From Planomonospora sp. ID82291 (lineage in GTDB: Bacteria > Actinomycetota > Actinomycetes > Streptosporangiales > Streptosporangiaceae), in the NCBI RefSeq assembly GCF_015711645.1, contig NZ_JABTEX010000001.1, positions 1,302,001 through 1,366,000 on the forward strand: DNA of 64,000 nucleotides, read 5' to 3'. Made by a program: the position numbers and the translations under genes. Shown piece by piece: positions 18,142 through 26,592 of this stretch (its first letter is position 1; every line of letters begins with the position of its first letter). The notes below the pieces were generated by a model. That model saw only the letters and a list, made by a program, of their open reading frames with translations, was not told the DNA's origin and did not search any database.

Positions 18142-19023
18142 GGAGAGCTCGGTGCGCCAGCTGCGCTTGGCCTGCCAGCCGAGCATGCGCTCGGCCTTGG
18201 CCGACGAGAAGGCGGGGGCGGTGCCGGTGAGGCCGTCCGCGAAGCCCGCGGTGGAGGGCATGACCTGCGGCAGCAGCTCCGCCAGCGGTGCGCGGGCGAG
18301 CGCGTCGGCGGCCCCGGCGAAGAAGGTCTCGCCGTTCGGCAGGCCGGGCAGCTGGTCCAGGAGGGTGATGAACAGCTCGGCCGCGTCGCGGGCGTCGATG
18401 TAGTTGAACAGCGAGACCCCGGCGATCTCCGGCCGGTCCAGCCGCTCGGTCACCGTGTGCCCCGACTGGGTCGGCGCGCCCTCCCACTCCTCCGGCGCGA
18501 TCACGAAGCAGGGCCGCACCGCGGCCAGCCTGGTGGCGGTGGCGGTGCGGGCGAAGGAGCGCATCGTCTCCTCGGCCACGTGCTTGGAGAGGTTGTAGGC
18601 GTTCCACGGCCGGGCCGGGTGGTCCTCGTCGAGGGGCAGGTAGGAGGGGGTCCACCCGCCCGGCGAGCCGTACCCGACGACGGTCGGGCTGCTGGCCACG
18701 ATCACCTTGCCCACGCCCAGCGCCACCGACGCGTCGCAGACGTTGAAGGCCAGCCGCGTGTTCGTCTGGAAGATCACCTGGTCGCTGCGGCTGAACGGGG
18801 TGGCGATGGCCGCCAGGTGGACCACGGCGTCCGGCCGGAACCGGGCGATCACCTCGTACGCCTCACCGAGATCGGTCAGGTCGGCGGGGAGGCTGTCGGC
18901 GGCGTCCGCCGGGGTGCCCGGCATGCTGTCCACGCCGATCACCTCGTGACCGGCGGCGGCGAGCGCGGACACGACGCTGCGCCCGAGGCGCCCGGCGCTC
19001 CCGGTGACAAGAGTTCTGCTCAC
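18139..19023 (-). CDS. NAD-dependent epimerase/dehydratase family protein, possible uronate dehydrogenase
   Basis: 294 residues from GTG 19023. An extended SDR: TGSAGRLG nucleotide loop at 7-14, and the Tyr143-x3-Lys147 pair in NAYNLSKH. It is the first gene of the minus-strand operon. The downstream pathway needs an enzyme that oxidises galacturonate at C1, so uronate dehydrogenase is a fair inference, though similarity by eye is general to epimerases. An operator (19066-19079) lies 43 bp ahead. A 20-bp segment that includes the stop codon is duplicated 31 bp further downstream (18091-18109). A 159-bp gap follows before the next gene. Confidence 0.75.
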   Translation of the reverse strand: MSRTLVTGSAGRLGRSVVSALAAAGHEVIGVDSMPGTPADAADSLPADLTDLGEAYEVIARFRPDAVVHLAAIATPFSRSDQVIFQTNTRLAFNVCDASVALGVGKVIVASSPTVVGYGSPGGWTPSYLPLDEDHPARPWNAYNLSKHVAEETMRSFARTATATRLAAVRPCFVIAPEEWEGAPTQSGHTVTERLDRPEIAGVSLFNYIDARDAAELFITLLDQLPGLPNGETFFAGAADALARAPLAELLPQVMPSTAGFADGLTGTAPAFSSAKAERMLGWQAKRSWRTELS

Positions 19024-19065
19024 GGGTGTCTTTCCCTTCTGGCAGTCGCAGGCGGACCCGAGGAC

Positions 19066-19079
19066 TGCAACCAGTTGCA
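19066..19079. promoter_or_regulatory. LacI-type operator 3 (uronate catabolic operon)
   Basis: TGCAACCAGTTGCA, a near-perfect 14-bp palindrome and the best copy in the locus. Confidence 0.65.
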
Positions 19080-19173
19080 CCAAACAGTGTCGGCAACTCC
19101 GGGAAACGTCAAGGGAGCAATTTCGACCACCATCCTGATCTGGCCTTATGCCGCGAGAGCATGAAGTGATCAT

Positions 19174-19187
19174 CACAACCGGTCGCA
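19174..19187. promoter_or_regulatory. LacI-type operator 4 (galM side)
   Basis: CACAACCGGTCGCA matches the shared palindrome at 11 of 14 positions and keeps the central AACCGG-T core. Confidence 0.4.
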
Positions 19188-19350
19188 GCAACAGCGCAGT
19201 CGTTCCGTTGATGAAGGCTGGTAGCGGTGTGATCGTCTGCGTTACGGTGCCGCGGGCGGGGCGGGCCCGCCCCGCCTCGCGCGGGGGAACCGCCCGCCTC
19301 CCAGGAGACCTCCCCGCCTTCCGGGGAACCGACGAGAGAGCGAGACCGCC

Positions 19351-20385
19351 GTGGCACCCGAGACCGCGACATCCGAGACCCCCGCGACCGCGATCCCCGC
19401 GACCGCGACATCCGAGACCCCCGAGGCCGCGAGGTTCGGGACCACTCCCGCCGGAGAGGCCGTGGACCGGTACCTGCTGTCGAACGGCCGGCTCCGGGTG
19501 GGCGTCCTCACCCTGGGCGCGATCATCCAGTCGATCGAGCTGCCCGACGGGACCGACGTCGTCCTCGGCCTGCCCACCGTGGCCGACTACCTGACCCGGA
19601 GCCGCTACTTCGGCGCCGTGGTCGGCCGGTACGGCAACCGCATCGCCGGCGGGCGCTTCACCCTGGACGGCAGGGAGCACCGGCTGCCGCTCAACAACAA
19701 CGGGCACAGCCTGCACGGCGGCCTGACCGGGTTCGACAAGCGGATCTGGCGGGCCGAGGCGGACGGCGGGCGGTCCGTCCGGCTGAGCCTGGTCAGCGCG
19801 GACGGCGAGGAGGGCTACCCGGGCACGCTCACCGCCTCGGTCGCCTACACCCTCACCGACCGCGACGAGCTGCGGATCGACTACCGCGCGACCACCGACG
19901 CGCCGACCGTGCTCAACCTGACCAACCACTCGTACGTCAACCTGGCGGGCGCGGGTGACGTCCTCGGCCACGTCGTCACCATCGAGGCCGACCACTACCT
20001 GCCGGTCGACGAGGGGAAGATCCCCCTGCCGGGGGCGCCCGCCCCGGTGGCGGGCACGCCGTACGACTTCACCCGGCCGGTCGCGGTGGGCGCCCGGCTG
20101 GAGGGCTGCTACGACCACTGCTACGCGCTGCGGCCCGGCGGCATGATGCGGGTGGAGGAGCCGGTCAGCGGCCGGGCGATGGAGGTCACGACCAGCGAGC
20201 CGGGGGTCCAGTTCTACACCGGGCACATGCTCGACGGCGTCGCCACGCCGTACGGCAGGCACGCCGGGCTCTGCCTGGAGACGCAGCACTTCCCCGACTC
20301 GCCGAACCGGCCCGACTACCCCTCCACCGTGCTCCGGCCCGGGGAGGAGTACGCCTCGACGACGACCTACCGCTTCACCGTCTGA
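19351..20385 (+). CDS. galM: Aldose 1-epimerase (mutarotase)
   Basis: 344 residues from GTG 19351. Family motifs: GRYGNRIAGG, NNNGHSLHGG (catalytic His), LTNHSYVNLAG (second His) and CLETQHFPDSPN (catalytic Glu). It interconverts sugar anomers and would speed entry of galacturonate or galactose into the pathway. The first 30 residues are a Thr-Ala-Ser-Glu-Pro stretch made by a duplicated DNA segment and are likely disordered. It is transcribed divergently from the catabolic operon over a region with two operators. Confidence 0.92.
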   Translation: MAPETATSETPATAIPATATSETPEAARFGTTPAGEAVDRYLLSNGRLRVGVLTLGAIIQSIELPDGTDVVLGLPTVADYLTRSRYFGAVVGRYGNRIAGGRFTLDGREHRLPLNNNGHSLHGGLTGFDKRIWRAEADGGRSVRLSLVSADGEEGYPGTLTASVAYTLTDRDELRIDYRATTDAPTVLNLTNHSYVNLAGAGDVLGHVVTIEADHYLPVDEGKIPLPGAPAPVAGTPYDFTRPVAVGARLEGCYDHCYALRPGGMMRVEEPVSGRAMEVTTSEPGVQFYTGHMLDGVATPYGRHAGLCLETQHFPDSPNRPDYPSTVLRPGEEYASTTTYRFTV

Positions 20386-20699
20386 TTCCGGTCCGGTTCA
20401 TCGCCGGAAAGAGTCTCGTGCCCGATTCTCCGCCGAGCCTCCCCGGCGATTCCCGCCCCCGTCAATGGATTCATCCGATGACCGGGCATGCGCCCTGCTG
20501 GCTGCAACCGCTTGTAGCAACGAAGCAATTGTTACAAGATCCTTTATTCCAGGAAACCTTGCGTTAACCTCTCGACCTGCAGAAACACCCTTGACGATAT
20601 ATCGGTAACGATGAAGTAACGCCTGCAAAGGGTTGACGCAGGCTTTCCCCGGCCTATAGGAAAGCGCCATCCAATCACGTCACATCGGGAGGTCCCGTG
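20386..20699. other. Control region of the sugar ABC importer operon
   Basis: 314 bp without a gene. Holds operator 5 (20503-20516), AT-rich DNA with TTGACG at 20591 and several A/T-rich candidates for -10 elements, and a weaker TGCAAAGGGTTGAC at 20623. It ends with a strong ribosome site (GGGAGG, 20687-20692) that serves a short leader frame rather than the first permease gene. Confidence 0.6.
20503..20516. promoter_or_regulatory. LacI-type operator 5 (ABC importer operon)
   Basis: TGCAACCGCTTGTA, matching the shared 14-bp palindrome at 12 positions, about 200 bp ahead of the leader frame. Confidence 0.55.
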
Positions 20700-20759
20700 A
20701 TGACGAGTGAATCGAGAAAAGCCCGGCACCGCTCCGTTCAGGGGTATCGCCGTGGTTGA
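20700..20759 (+). CDS. Putative 19-residue leader peptide
   Basis: ATG 20700 has GGGAGG 7 nt ahead, the best ribosome site in the region, and encodes MTSESRKARHRSVQGYRRG before a TGA. The stop overlaps the GTG start of the first permease gene by 8 bp. The arrangement suggests translational coupling or leader-controlled expression. The peptide is very basic. The short length means it could be a chance frame, or the remnant of an older permease start. Confidence 0.45.
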   Translation: MTSESRKARHRSVQGYRRG

Positions 20760-21714
20760 TTCGCTGTCGCTGAAGAAGCCCGTGGTCACGGCTCCCGCTC
20801 CCCAGAACGGGAGCCGGCAGGCCGTCAACCGCTCCCGTCGCGAGACGCTGGCCGCCTACACGTTCCTCGCCCCCTGGTTCGTGGGCCTGTTCCTGATCAC
20901 CATCGGTCCCATCGTCGCCTCGTTCTACCTGTCGTTCACCGACTACAGCCTCCTGGAGGAGGCCAAGTGGGTCGGACTGGAGAACTACACCCACCTGTTC
21001 ACCGAGAACCCGCGGTTCTGGACCTCGCTGAAGGTCACCGGGATCTACGTGCTCGTCTCGGTCCCGCTCCAGCTCGGCTTCGCCCTCGGGCTGGCGCTGA
21101 TGCTGGACCGCGGCCTGCGCGGCCTGTCGTTCTACCGGTCGATCTACTACCTGCCGTCGCTGCTCGGCGGGAGCGTCGCGATCGCCATCCTCTGGCGGAA
21201 GATCTTCGGCGCCGACGGTCTCATCAACGGCCTGCTGGCGCTGTTCGGCATCCAGGGCACCAGCTACGTCAACGACCCCGACACCGCGCTGGGCACCCTG
21301 GTCCTGCTGCACGTCTGGACGTTCGGCGCGCCGATGGTCATCTTCCTGGCCGGTCTGCGGCAGATCCCGAGCAGCTACTACGAGGCCGCCGCCATGGACG
21401 GCGCCGGCGTCATCCAGCAGTTCAAGTCGATCACGCTGCCGCTGCTCACGCCGATCATCTTCTTCAACCTCGTGCTGGAGGTGATCAAGTCGTTCCAGTC
21501 GTTCACGCAGTCGTTCATCGTGAGCAACGGCTCGGGCGGCCCGAACGACTCCACGCTCTTCTACACGCTCTACCTCTACACCAAGGGGTTCAAGGACTAC
21601 GAGATGGGCTACGCCTCGGCGATGGCCTGGGTGCTCGTGGTCATCATCGCCGGTCTGACCGGGGTCAACTTCCTCGCGTCCAAGTATTGGGTCTTCTATG
21701 GCGACAGCAAGTAG
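20752..21714 (+). CDS. Carbohydrate ABC transporter permease (MalF type)
   Basis: 320 residues, six membrane segments. The EAA loop that contacts the ATPase is YYEAAAMDGAGVIQQFKSITLPLL. GTG 20752 has AGGGG 7 nt ahead; an upstream GTG at 20707 in the same frame lacks one. First structural gene of an importer operon with a second permease and a lipoprotein binding protein. No ATPase gene is present, so a shared MsiK-type ATPase elsewhere probably powers it, as is common in actinomycetes. The substrate is inferred as a pectin-derived (oligo)uronide from context. Confidence 0.9.
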   Translation: MVDSLSLKKPVVTAPAPQNGSRQAVNRSRRETLAAYTFLAPWFVGLFLITIGPIVASFYLSFTDYSLLEEAKWVGLENYTHLFTENPRFWTSLKVTGIYVLVSVPLQLGFALGLALMLDRGLRGLSFYRSIYYLPSLLGGSVAIAILWRKIFGADGLINGLLALFGIQGTSYVNDPDTALGTLVLLHVWTFGAPMVIFLAGLRQIPSSYYEAAAMDGAGVIQQFKSITLPLLTPIIFFNLVLEVIKSFQSFTQSFIVSNGSGGPNDSTLFYTLYLYTKGFKDYEMGYASAMAWVLVVIIAGLTGVNFLASKYWVFYGDSK

Positions 21715-22561
21715 CCGGAATCCGTTCCTGTACCGGCGCCGCATCTCCCGGGGTGCCAAGCACCTGCTGCTGATCGGTTTCGGCCTGATCATGCTCTACC
21801 CGCTGCTGTGGATGATCTCCAGCTCGCTCAAGCCGGAGGAGCTGATCTTCCGCGAGCCCGGCCTGCTCCCCAGCAAGGTCACCTTCGACAACTACACCGA
21901 GGGCTGGAGCGCGCTGGCCCACCCGTTCGGCTACTACCTGTGGAACTCGGCGGTCATCACGGCCCTGTCGGTCGTCGGCAACCTGGCCGCGTGCTCGCTG
22001 GCCGCCTACGCCTTCGCCCGGCTGAACTTCCCGCTGCAGAAGCTCTGGTTCGCCCTCATGCTCGGCACGATCATGCTGCCGCTGCACGTGGTGATCGTGC
22101 CGCAGTACATCATGTTCTCCCAGCTGGACATGATCAACACGATCTGGCCGCTGATCCTGCCGAAGTTCCTCGCGCACGACTCGTTCTTCATCTTCCTGAT
22201 GGTCCAGTTCATCAGGACGCTCCCCCGCGAGCTCGACGAGGCCGCCTCGATCGACGGAGCCGGCTACTGGCGCACGTTCTTCCGCGTCATCCTGCCGCTC
22301 TGCACCCCCGCGCTGGCCACCACGGCGATCTTCACGTTCATCTGGACGTGGAACGACTTCTTCAGCCAGCTGCTCTACCTGAACAACCCCGACAACTTCA
22401 CCGTCCCGGTGGCGCTCCGCACCTTCCTGGACTCCAGCGGTGAGTCGTCGTGGGGTCCGATGTTCGCCATGTCGATCATCGCTCTCGGCCCGATCTTCGG
22501 ATTCTTCCTGGCCGGCCAGAAGTACCTGATCCGCGGTATGGCCACCACGGGTCTCAAGTAA
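21698..22561 (+). CDS. Carbohydrate ABC transporter permease (MalG type)
   Basis: 287 residues with six membrane segments and the EAA motif ELDEAASIDGAGYWRTFFRVILPL. It overlaps the first permease gene by 17 bp and will form the heterodimeric channel with it. Downstream by 43 bp is the binding-protein gene. Confidence 0.92.
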   Translation: MATASSRNPFLYRRRISRGAKHLLLIGFGLIMLYPLLWMISSSLKPEELIFREPGLLPSKVTFDNYTEGWSALAHPFGYYLWNSAVITALSVVGNLAACSLAAYAFARLNFPLQKLWFALMLGTIMLPLHVVIVPQYIMFSQLDMINTIWPLILPKFLAHDSFFIFLMVQFIRTLPRELDEAASIDGAGYWRTFFRVILPLCTPALATTAIFTFIWTWNDFFSQLLYLNNPDNFTVPVALRTFLDSSGESSWGPMFAMSIIALGPIFGFFLAGQKYLIRGMATTGLK

Positions 22562-22604
22562 TCCTCTTCAACCCCCCTTAACGATCAAGAGGAAGGACCG
22601 GGAG

Positions 22605-23882
22605 ATGCGTTCTCTCAAGACGGCAGCCCTGCTCGCGGTGGCGGCTCTCACCCTGACCGCCTGCGGCAGCGGCGACGGCGGCGACGCCGCCTCCGACGGC
22701 AAGGTCAAGCTCCGCTTCTCCTACTGGGGCTCCGACTCCCGGCAGAAGATGACCGAGCAGGCCATCGCGGCCTTCGAGAAGAAGAACCCGACCATCGACG
22801 TGGTCGGCGAGTTCTCCGACTGGCAGAGCTACTACGAGTCGCTGGCCACCAAGGTCGCGGCCGGCGACGCCCCCGACGTCATGACCCTGGAGATCCGCGG
22901 TCTGGCCGAGTACGCCGGCCGGGGCGCCCTCACCGACCTCGCCGGCAAGGTCAACACCGCCGACCTCGACCAGTCGATCCTCCCCGCCGGCCAGGTCGAC
23001 GGCAAGCAGTACGCCATCCCCACCGGCGTCAACGTCTTCGCGATGCTCGCCAGCAAGTCCATCCTCGACAAGGCCGGCCAGGAGCTCCCCGACGACAAGA
23101 CCTGGACCTGGGACGACTACATCAAGCTCTCGGCGAAGATCAGCGAGGCCGGCAAGGGCGAGTACTACGGCACCGAGTACACCTCCAACAACCCCGCCTA
23201 CCTGACCATCTTCGCCGCGCAGCGCGGCGAGAAGTTCTACGACAACGGCAAGATCGGCCTCACGCCCGACACGCTCAAGGCCTGGTGGGCGAACTTCACC
23301 AACCTGATCGAGACCAAGGGCTCGCCCGACGCCTCGAAGATGAACGAGATCATCGCCGCCGGCCAGGAGCAGTCGCTGATCGCCACCAACAAGGGCGCGT
23401 TCGGCATGTGGTGGAGCAACCAGCTCGGCGCCATGGTCAAGTCCTCGGGCCAGGAGGACCTGTCCCTGCTGCGCCTGCCGAAGACGGCGGACGCGCAGAG
23501 CGGCGGCCTGTTCCTCCAGCCCGCCATGCACTGGACCATCTCCAGCAAGACCGAGCACCCGGCCGAGGCGCAGAAGTTCGTCGACTTCCTGCTCAACGAC
23601 CCCGAGGCGGGCGGCATCCTGCTCAGCGACCGCGGTCTGCCGATCAACTCCAAGGTCCTGGCGGCGATCAAGGACAAGCTGCCCCCGGCCGACCAGAAGA
23701 GCCTCGCGTTCATCGACTCGGTCAAGAGCGAGCTCACCCCGGTGATCGTCCCGCCGAAGGGCGGCTCGAAGATGGAGGACATCATCAAGCGCTACACCGA
23801 GGCCGTGACCGCCGGTCAGCAGACCCCCGACGAGGCGGCCACCAAGTTCCTCGAGGAGGCCAACGCGGCCATCTCCGGCTGA
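22605..23882 (+). CDS. Extracellular sugar-binding lipoprotein of the ABC importer
   Basis: 425 residues. Lipoprotein signal peptide with lipobox LTAC (Cys20), then a family 1 solute-binding fold (KVKLRFSYWGSDSRQKMTEQAI). It is anchored outside the membrane and delivers substrate to the two permeases. The ribosome site is GGGAG just before ATG. Codons are strongly C/G-ending with few rare codons, as expected for a highly expressed binding protein. The segment containing its stop (ggctgatccgccg, 23877-23889) recurs at 23909-23921. Confidence 0.92.
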   Translation: MRSLKTAALLAVAALTLTACGSGDGGDAASDGKVKLRFSYWGSDSRQKMTEQAIAAFEKKNPTIDVVGEFSDWQSYYESLATKVAAGDAPDVMTLEIRGLAEYAGRGALTDLAGKVNTADLDQSILPAGQVDGKQYAIPTGVNVFAMLASKSILDKAGQELPDDKTWTWDDYIKLSAKISEAGKGEYYGTEYTSNNPAYLTIFAAQRGEKFYDNGKIGLTPDTLKAWWANFTNLIETKGSPDASKMNEIIAAGQEQSLIATNKGAFGMWWSNQLGAMVKSSGQEDLSLLRLPKTADAQSGGLFLQPAMHWTISSKTEHPAEAQKFVDFLLNDPEAGGILLSDRGLPINSKVLAAIKDKLPPADQKSLAFIDSVKSELTPVIVPPKGGSKMEDIIKRYTEAVTAGQQTPDEAATKFLEEANAAISG

Positions 23883-24002
23883 TCCGCCGCACCGGCCGGC
23901 CCGGCCCTGGCTGATCCGCCGGCCGGTCCGGTCCCGTCCGGGGCCGTCCGGGGCCGGACCGGCGCCGGCGGGCCGCCGTCGCCGGGGAGACACCCTCACG
24001 CC

Positions 24003-24044
24003 TGCCGTACGGCTCGCTGCGGAGCGCGCGCGAGCCGTACGGCA
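24003..24044. terminator. Strong hairpin between the binding-protein and oxidoreductase genes
   Basis: Perfect 15-bp arms (24003-24017 and 24030-24044) with a 12-nt loop, ending 19 bp before the next start codon. Because all genes run the same way, it is likely to attenuate transcription or protect the upstream mRNA, giving more binding protein than enzyme. Confidence 0.75.
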
Positions 24045-24063
24045 CACCAATCGGGGAGAAGAG

Positions 24064-25350
24064 ATGAGATACGCATTCGTCGGGCTCGGCCACCGCGCCC
24101 AGATGTACGTCGACGCGCTGCTCGGCGACTGGCGGGACGCCGGCACCGTCGTCGCCCTGTGCGACACCAACCGGACCCGGATGGACTACTACGCCGAGCG
24201 CATCGGGGAGAAGGTGCCCTGCTTCGCACCGGACGACTTCTCCGCGATGCTGGAGCTGTGCGACGCCGTGGTCGTCGCCACGGTCGACGCCACGCACGCC
24301 CGCTACGTCGTCGCGGCGCTGGACGCGGGCAAGCGCGTCATCGTGGAGAAGCCGCTGACCATCGACGCCGAGGGATGCGCCGCGATCGCCGCCGCCGCCG
24401 AGCGGAGCACCGGCTCGCTGATCGTCACCTTCAACTACCGCTACTCGCCCCGCAACTCCGCGGTCCGCCGCCTCCTCATGGAGGGCGCGATCGGCGAGGT
24501 CACCTCCGTGCACTTCGACTGGGCACTGGACACCATCCACGGCGCCGACTACTTCCGCCGCTGGCACCGCGACAAGGCCAACTCCGGCGGCCTGCTGGTG
24601 CACAAGTCCACCCACCACTTCGACCTGGTCAACTGGTGGCTGGACGCCGCGGCGCAGAGCGTCTACGCCCAGGGCGAGCTGCGCTTCTACGGCGCGGAGA
24701 ACGCCCGCGCCCGCGCGCTCGACGCGCGGCCCGAGCGCGGCCACGGCGCGCCCGGCCTCGGCAGCGACCCGTTCATCCTGGACATCTCCGCCGATCCGCG
24801 GCTCAAGCGCCTCTACCTGGACGCCGAGCACGAGGACGGCTACATCCGCGACCAGGACGTCTTCACCGAGGGCGTCACCATCGAGGACAACATGGCGGTC
24901 CTGGTGCGCTACGACAACCGGGCCCTGCTCACCTACTCGCTCACCGCGCACGCCCCCGCCGAGGGCTACCGCGTCGTGTTCAACGGCACCGGCGGCCGGA
25001 TCGAGCTGGAGGTGTGCGAGCGCGCCTGGACGCCGCCGCACGCCGCGATCGACCCCACCGCCGCCTCCAAGGAGCACGCGGCCGGCGCCTGGGAGAAGCT
25101 CACCCTGCACCCGCACTGGCAGGAGGCACGGGAGATCCCGATCGAGCAGGGCGAGGGCGGCCACGGCGGCGGCGACCGGCTGCTGCTCGACGACGTCTTC
25201 CGCGGCCCCGACGGCGACCCGCTGGCCCGGCAGGCCGGCTACCTCGACGGGATCCGCAGCGTCATGGTGGGCGCCTCGGCCAACGAGTCCATCCGCACCG
25301 GCCGGCCGGTCCGCCTGACCGACGGCGGCACCCGCATGGCGGACAGCTGA
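24064..25350 (+). CDS. Gfo/Idh/MocA family oxidoreductase
   Basis: 428 residues. Rossmann domain begins MRYAFVGLGHRAQMYVDAL; the family Lys is in VIVEKPLT; SGGLLVHKSTHHFDLVNWW is the second-domain motif near the substrate. Longer than the paralogue in the minus-strand operon and only distantly similar to it. Ribosome site GGGGAGAAG lies before ATG. It follows the importer genes and precedes a hydrolase gene by 3 bp. A role in modifying an imported oligouronide or sugar acid is inferred. Confidence 0.85.
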   Translation: MRYAFVGLGHRAQMYVDALLGDWRDAGTVVALCDTNRTRMDYYAERIGEKVPCFAPDDFSAMLELCDAVVVATVDATHARYVVAALDAGKRVIVEKPLTIDAEGCAAIAAAAERSTGSLIVTFNYRYSPRNSAVRRLLMEGAIGEVTSVHFDWALDTIHGADYFRRWHRDKANSGGLLVHKSTHHFDLVNWWLDAAAQSVYAQGELRFYGAENARARALDARPERGHGAPGLGSDPFILDISADPRLKRLYLDAEHEDGYIRDQDVFTEGVTIEDNMAVLVRYDNRALLTYSLTAHAPAEGYRVVFNGTGGRIELEVCERAWTPPHAAIDPTAASKEHAAGAWEKLTLHPHWQEAREIPIEQGEGGHGGGDRLLLDDVFRGPDGDPLARQAGYLDGIRSVMVGASANESIRTGRPVRLTDGGTRMADS

Positions 25351-25353
25351 ACC

Positions 25354-26592
25354 GTGCTGCCCGATCCTGCCGGCGGCCCGCGCCGCCTGCGGCACCTCGG
25401 CGAGTTCTCCGCACTCGCCGACCTGGCCATCGAGCAGCGCGGGCTGTTCCCCACCCCCGTCCCGGGTCCCGTGCTGCGGGCGCGGGCGCGCGACGTCGTC
25501 GGCGTCCTCGACCTGACCGCCGGCGACGTGCGCACCGAGCGCGCCTGGACCGCGGGCGACCTGTCCGGTGAGGAGGTCTCCTGGGACGTCGGGTTCGGCC
25601 CCCGGACCCGCGCCTACGTGCTGCGCCCCCGCGAGGCGGGCGGCGCGGCGCTGCCCGGCGTGCTCGCGCTGCACTGCCACGCCGGGATGAAGTGGGCCGG
25701 CAAGGAGAAGATCGCCGACGGTCCGGAGGGCCGCTCCCCCGAGGTCGCCCGGCTCCGGGCCGCGATCTACGGCGGCCGGGCGTGGGCGGGGGAACTGGCC
25801 CGGCGCGGCTTCACCGTCCTGGTCCCCGACGTGCTGGGCTGGGGAAGCCGCCGCGTCCCGCTCGCCGACATGCCCGACCCCGGCCCCGGCCCGGACACCA
25901 CCGGCCCCGCTGAGACCCGCCTGAGCGAGACCGTCCCCGGCACGCCCGGCCTGAGCGAGACCGGCCCGAGCGACGCAGGCCCGAGCGAGGCCGACCGCTA
26001 CGACGCCGCGGCCGCCCGGCACGAGCACGTGCTGGCCAAGTACTGCACCGTGCTCGGCACCTCCTTCGCCGGCGTCGTCGCCGGCGAGGACCTGGCCGCC
26101 GCCGCCTACCTGCGCTCCCGCCCCGACACCGACGCCGGGGCCGTCGCCGCCGCCGGGCTGTCCGGCGGCGGCCTGCGCGCGGCCCTGCTCGGCGCCTTCG
26201 ACCCCGGCCTGACCGCGGTCGCGGTGATCGCGATGATCTCCTCCTACCGCGACCTGCTGGACGGCCACGTCGCCTCCCACACCTGGATGCTGTACCCGCC
26301 GGGCCTGTCCCGGCTCTGCGACCTGCCCGACCTGGTGGCCTGCGCCGCGCCCCGCCCGCTGCTGGTCTGGTACGGCGAGCACGACGCGATCCTCCCCCCG
26401 GAGGGCATGCGCCGCGCCCATGACATGATCACGGATCACTACCGGCAGGACCCGGCCGGCTACACCGGCGTGTTCGGCGACGCGGGGCACCGCTTCGACC
26501 TCCCCACCCAGGAGCTGGTCTTCGACTGGCTCGCCCGCCACGTGAGAACAGCCCGCCGCACGAGGACAACAGGAGGTGAGCCGCGATGGTGA
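25354..26592 (+). CDS. Alpha/beta hydrolase, esterase-like
   Basis: 412 residues from GTG 25354, no signal peptide. GLSGGG has the likely nucleophile Ser; Asp in GEHDAI and His in DAGHRF complete a triad. The fold resembles acetyl-xylan-esterase and related deacetylases. A Pro/Glu/Thr/Ser-rich insert of about 35 residues (PGPGPDTTGPAETRLSE and following) has internal repeats and looks like a disordered loop. It overlaps the LacI regulator gene by 7 bp. A deacetylating or de-esterifying role on imported pectin fragments is plausible but unproven. Confidence 0.78.
   Translation: MLPDPAGGPRRLRHLGEFSALADLAIEQRGLFPTPVPGPVLRARARDVVGVLDLTAGDVRTERAWTAGDLSGEEVSWDVGFGPRTRAYVLRPREAGGAALPGVLALHCHAGMKWAGKEKIADGPEGRSPEVARLRAAIYGGRAWAGELARRGFTVLVPDVLGWGSRRVPLADMPDPGPGPDTTGPAETRLSETVPGTPGLSETGPSDAGPSEADRYDAAAARHEHVLAKYCTVLGTSFAGVVAGEDLAAAAYLRSRPDTDAGAVAAAGLSGGGLRAALLGAFDPGLTAVAVIAMISSYRDLLDGHVASHTWMLYPPGLSRLCDLPDLVACAAPRPLLVWYGEHDAILPPEGMRRAHDMITDHYRQDPAGYTGVFGDAGHRFDLPTQELVFDWLARHVRTARRTRTTGGEPRW

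Larger units (their letters stand above)
19024..19350. other. Divergent control region between SDR operon and mutarotase
   Basis: 327 bp without a gene. It is AT-richer than its surroundings, holds two copies of the shared LacI-type palindrome (19066-19079 and 19174-19187), and must contain the promoters of the minus-strand catabolic operon and of galM. A GCGTTACGGT near 19240 could be a galM -10 element. Confidence 0.7.

Noticed and set aside
20623-20636. Sixth LacI-type operator TGCAAAGGGTTGAC
   Set aside because: Only 10 of 14 matches and no dyad symmetry at the ends.
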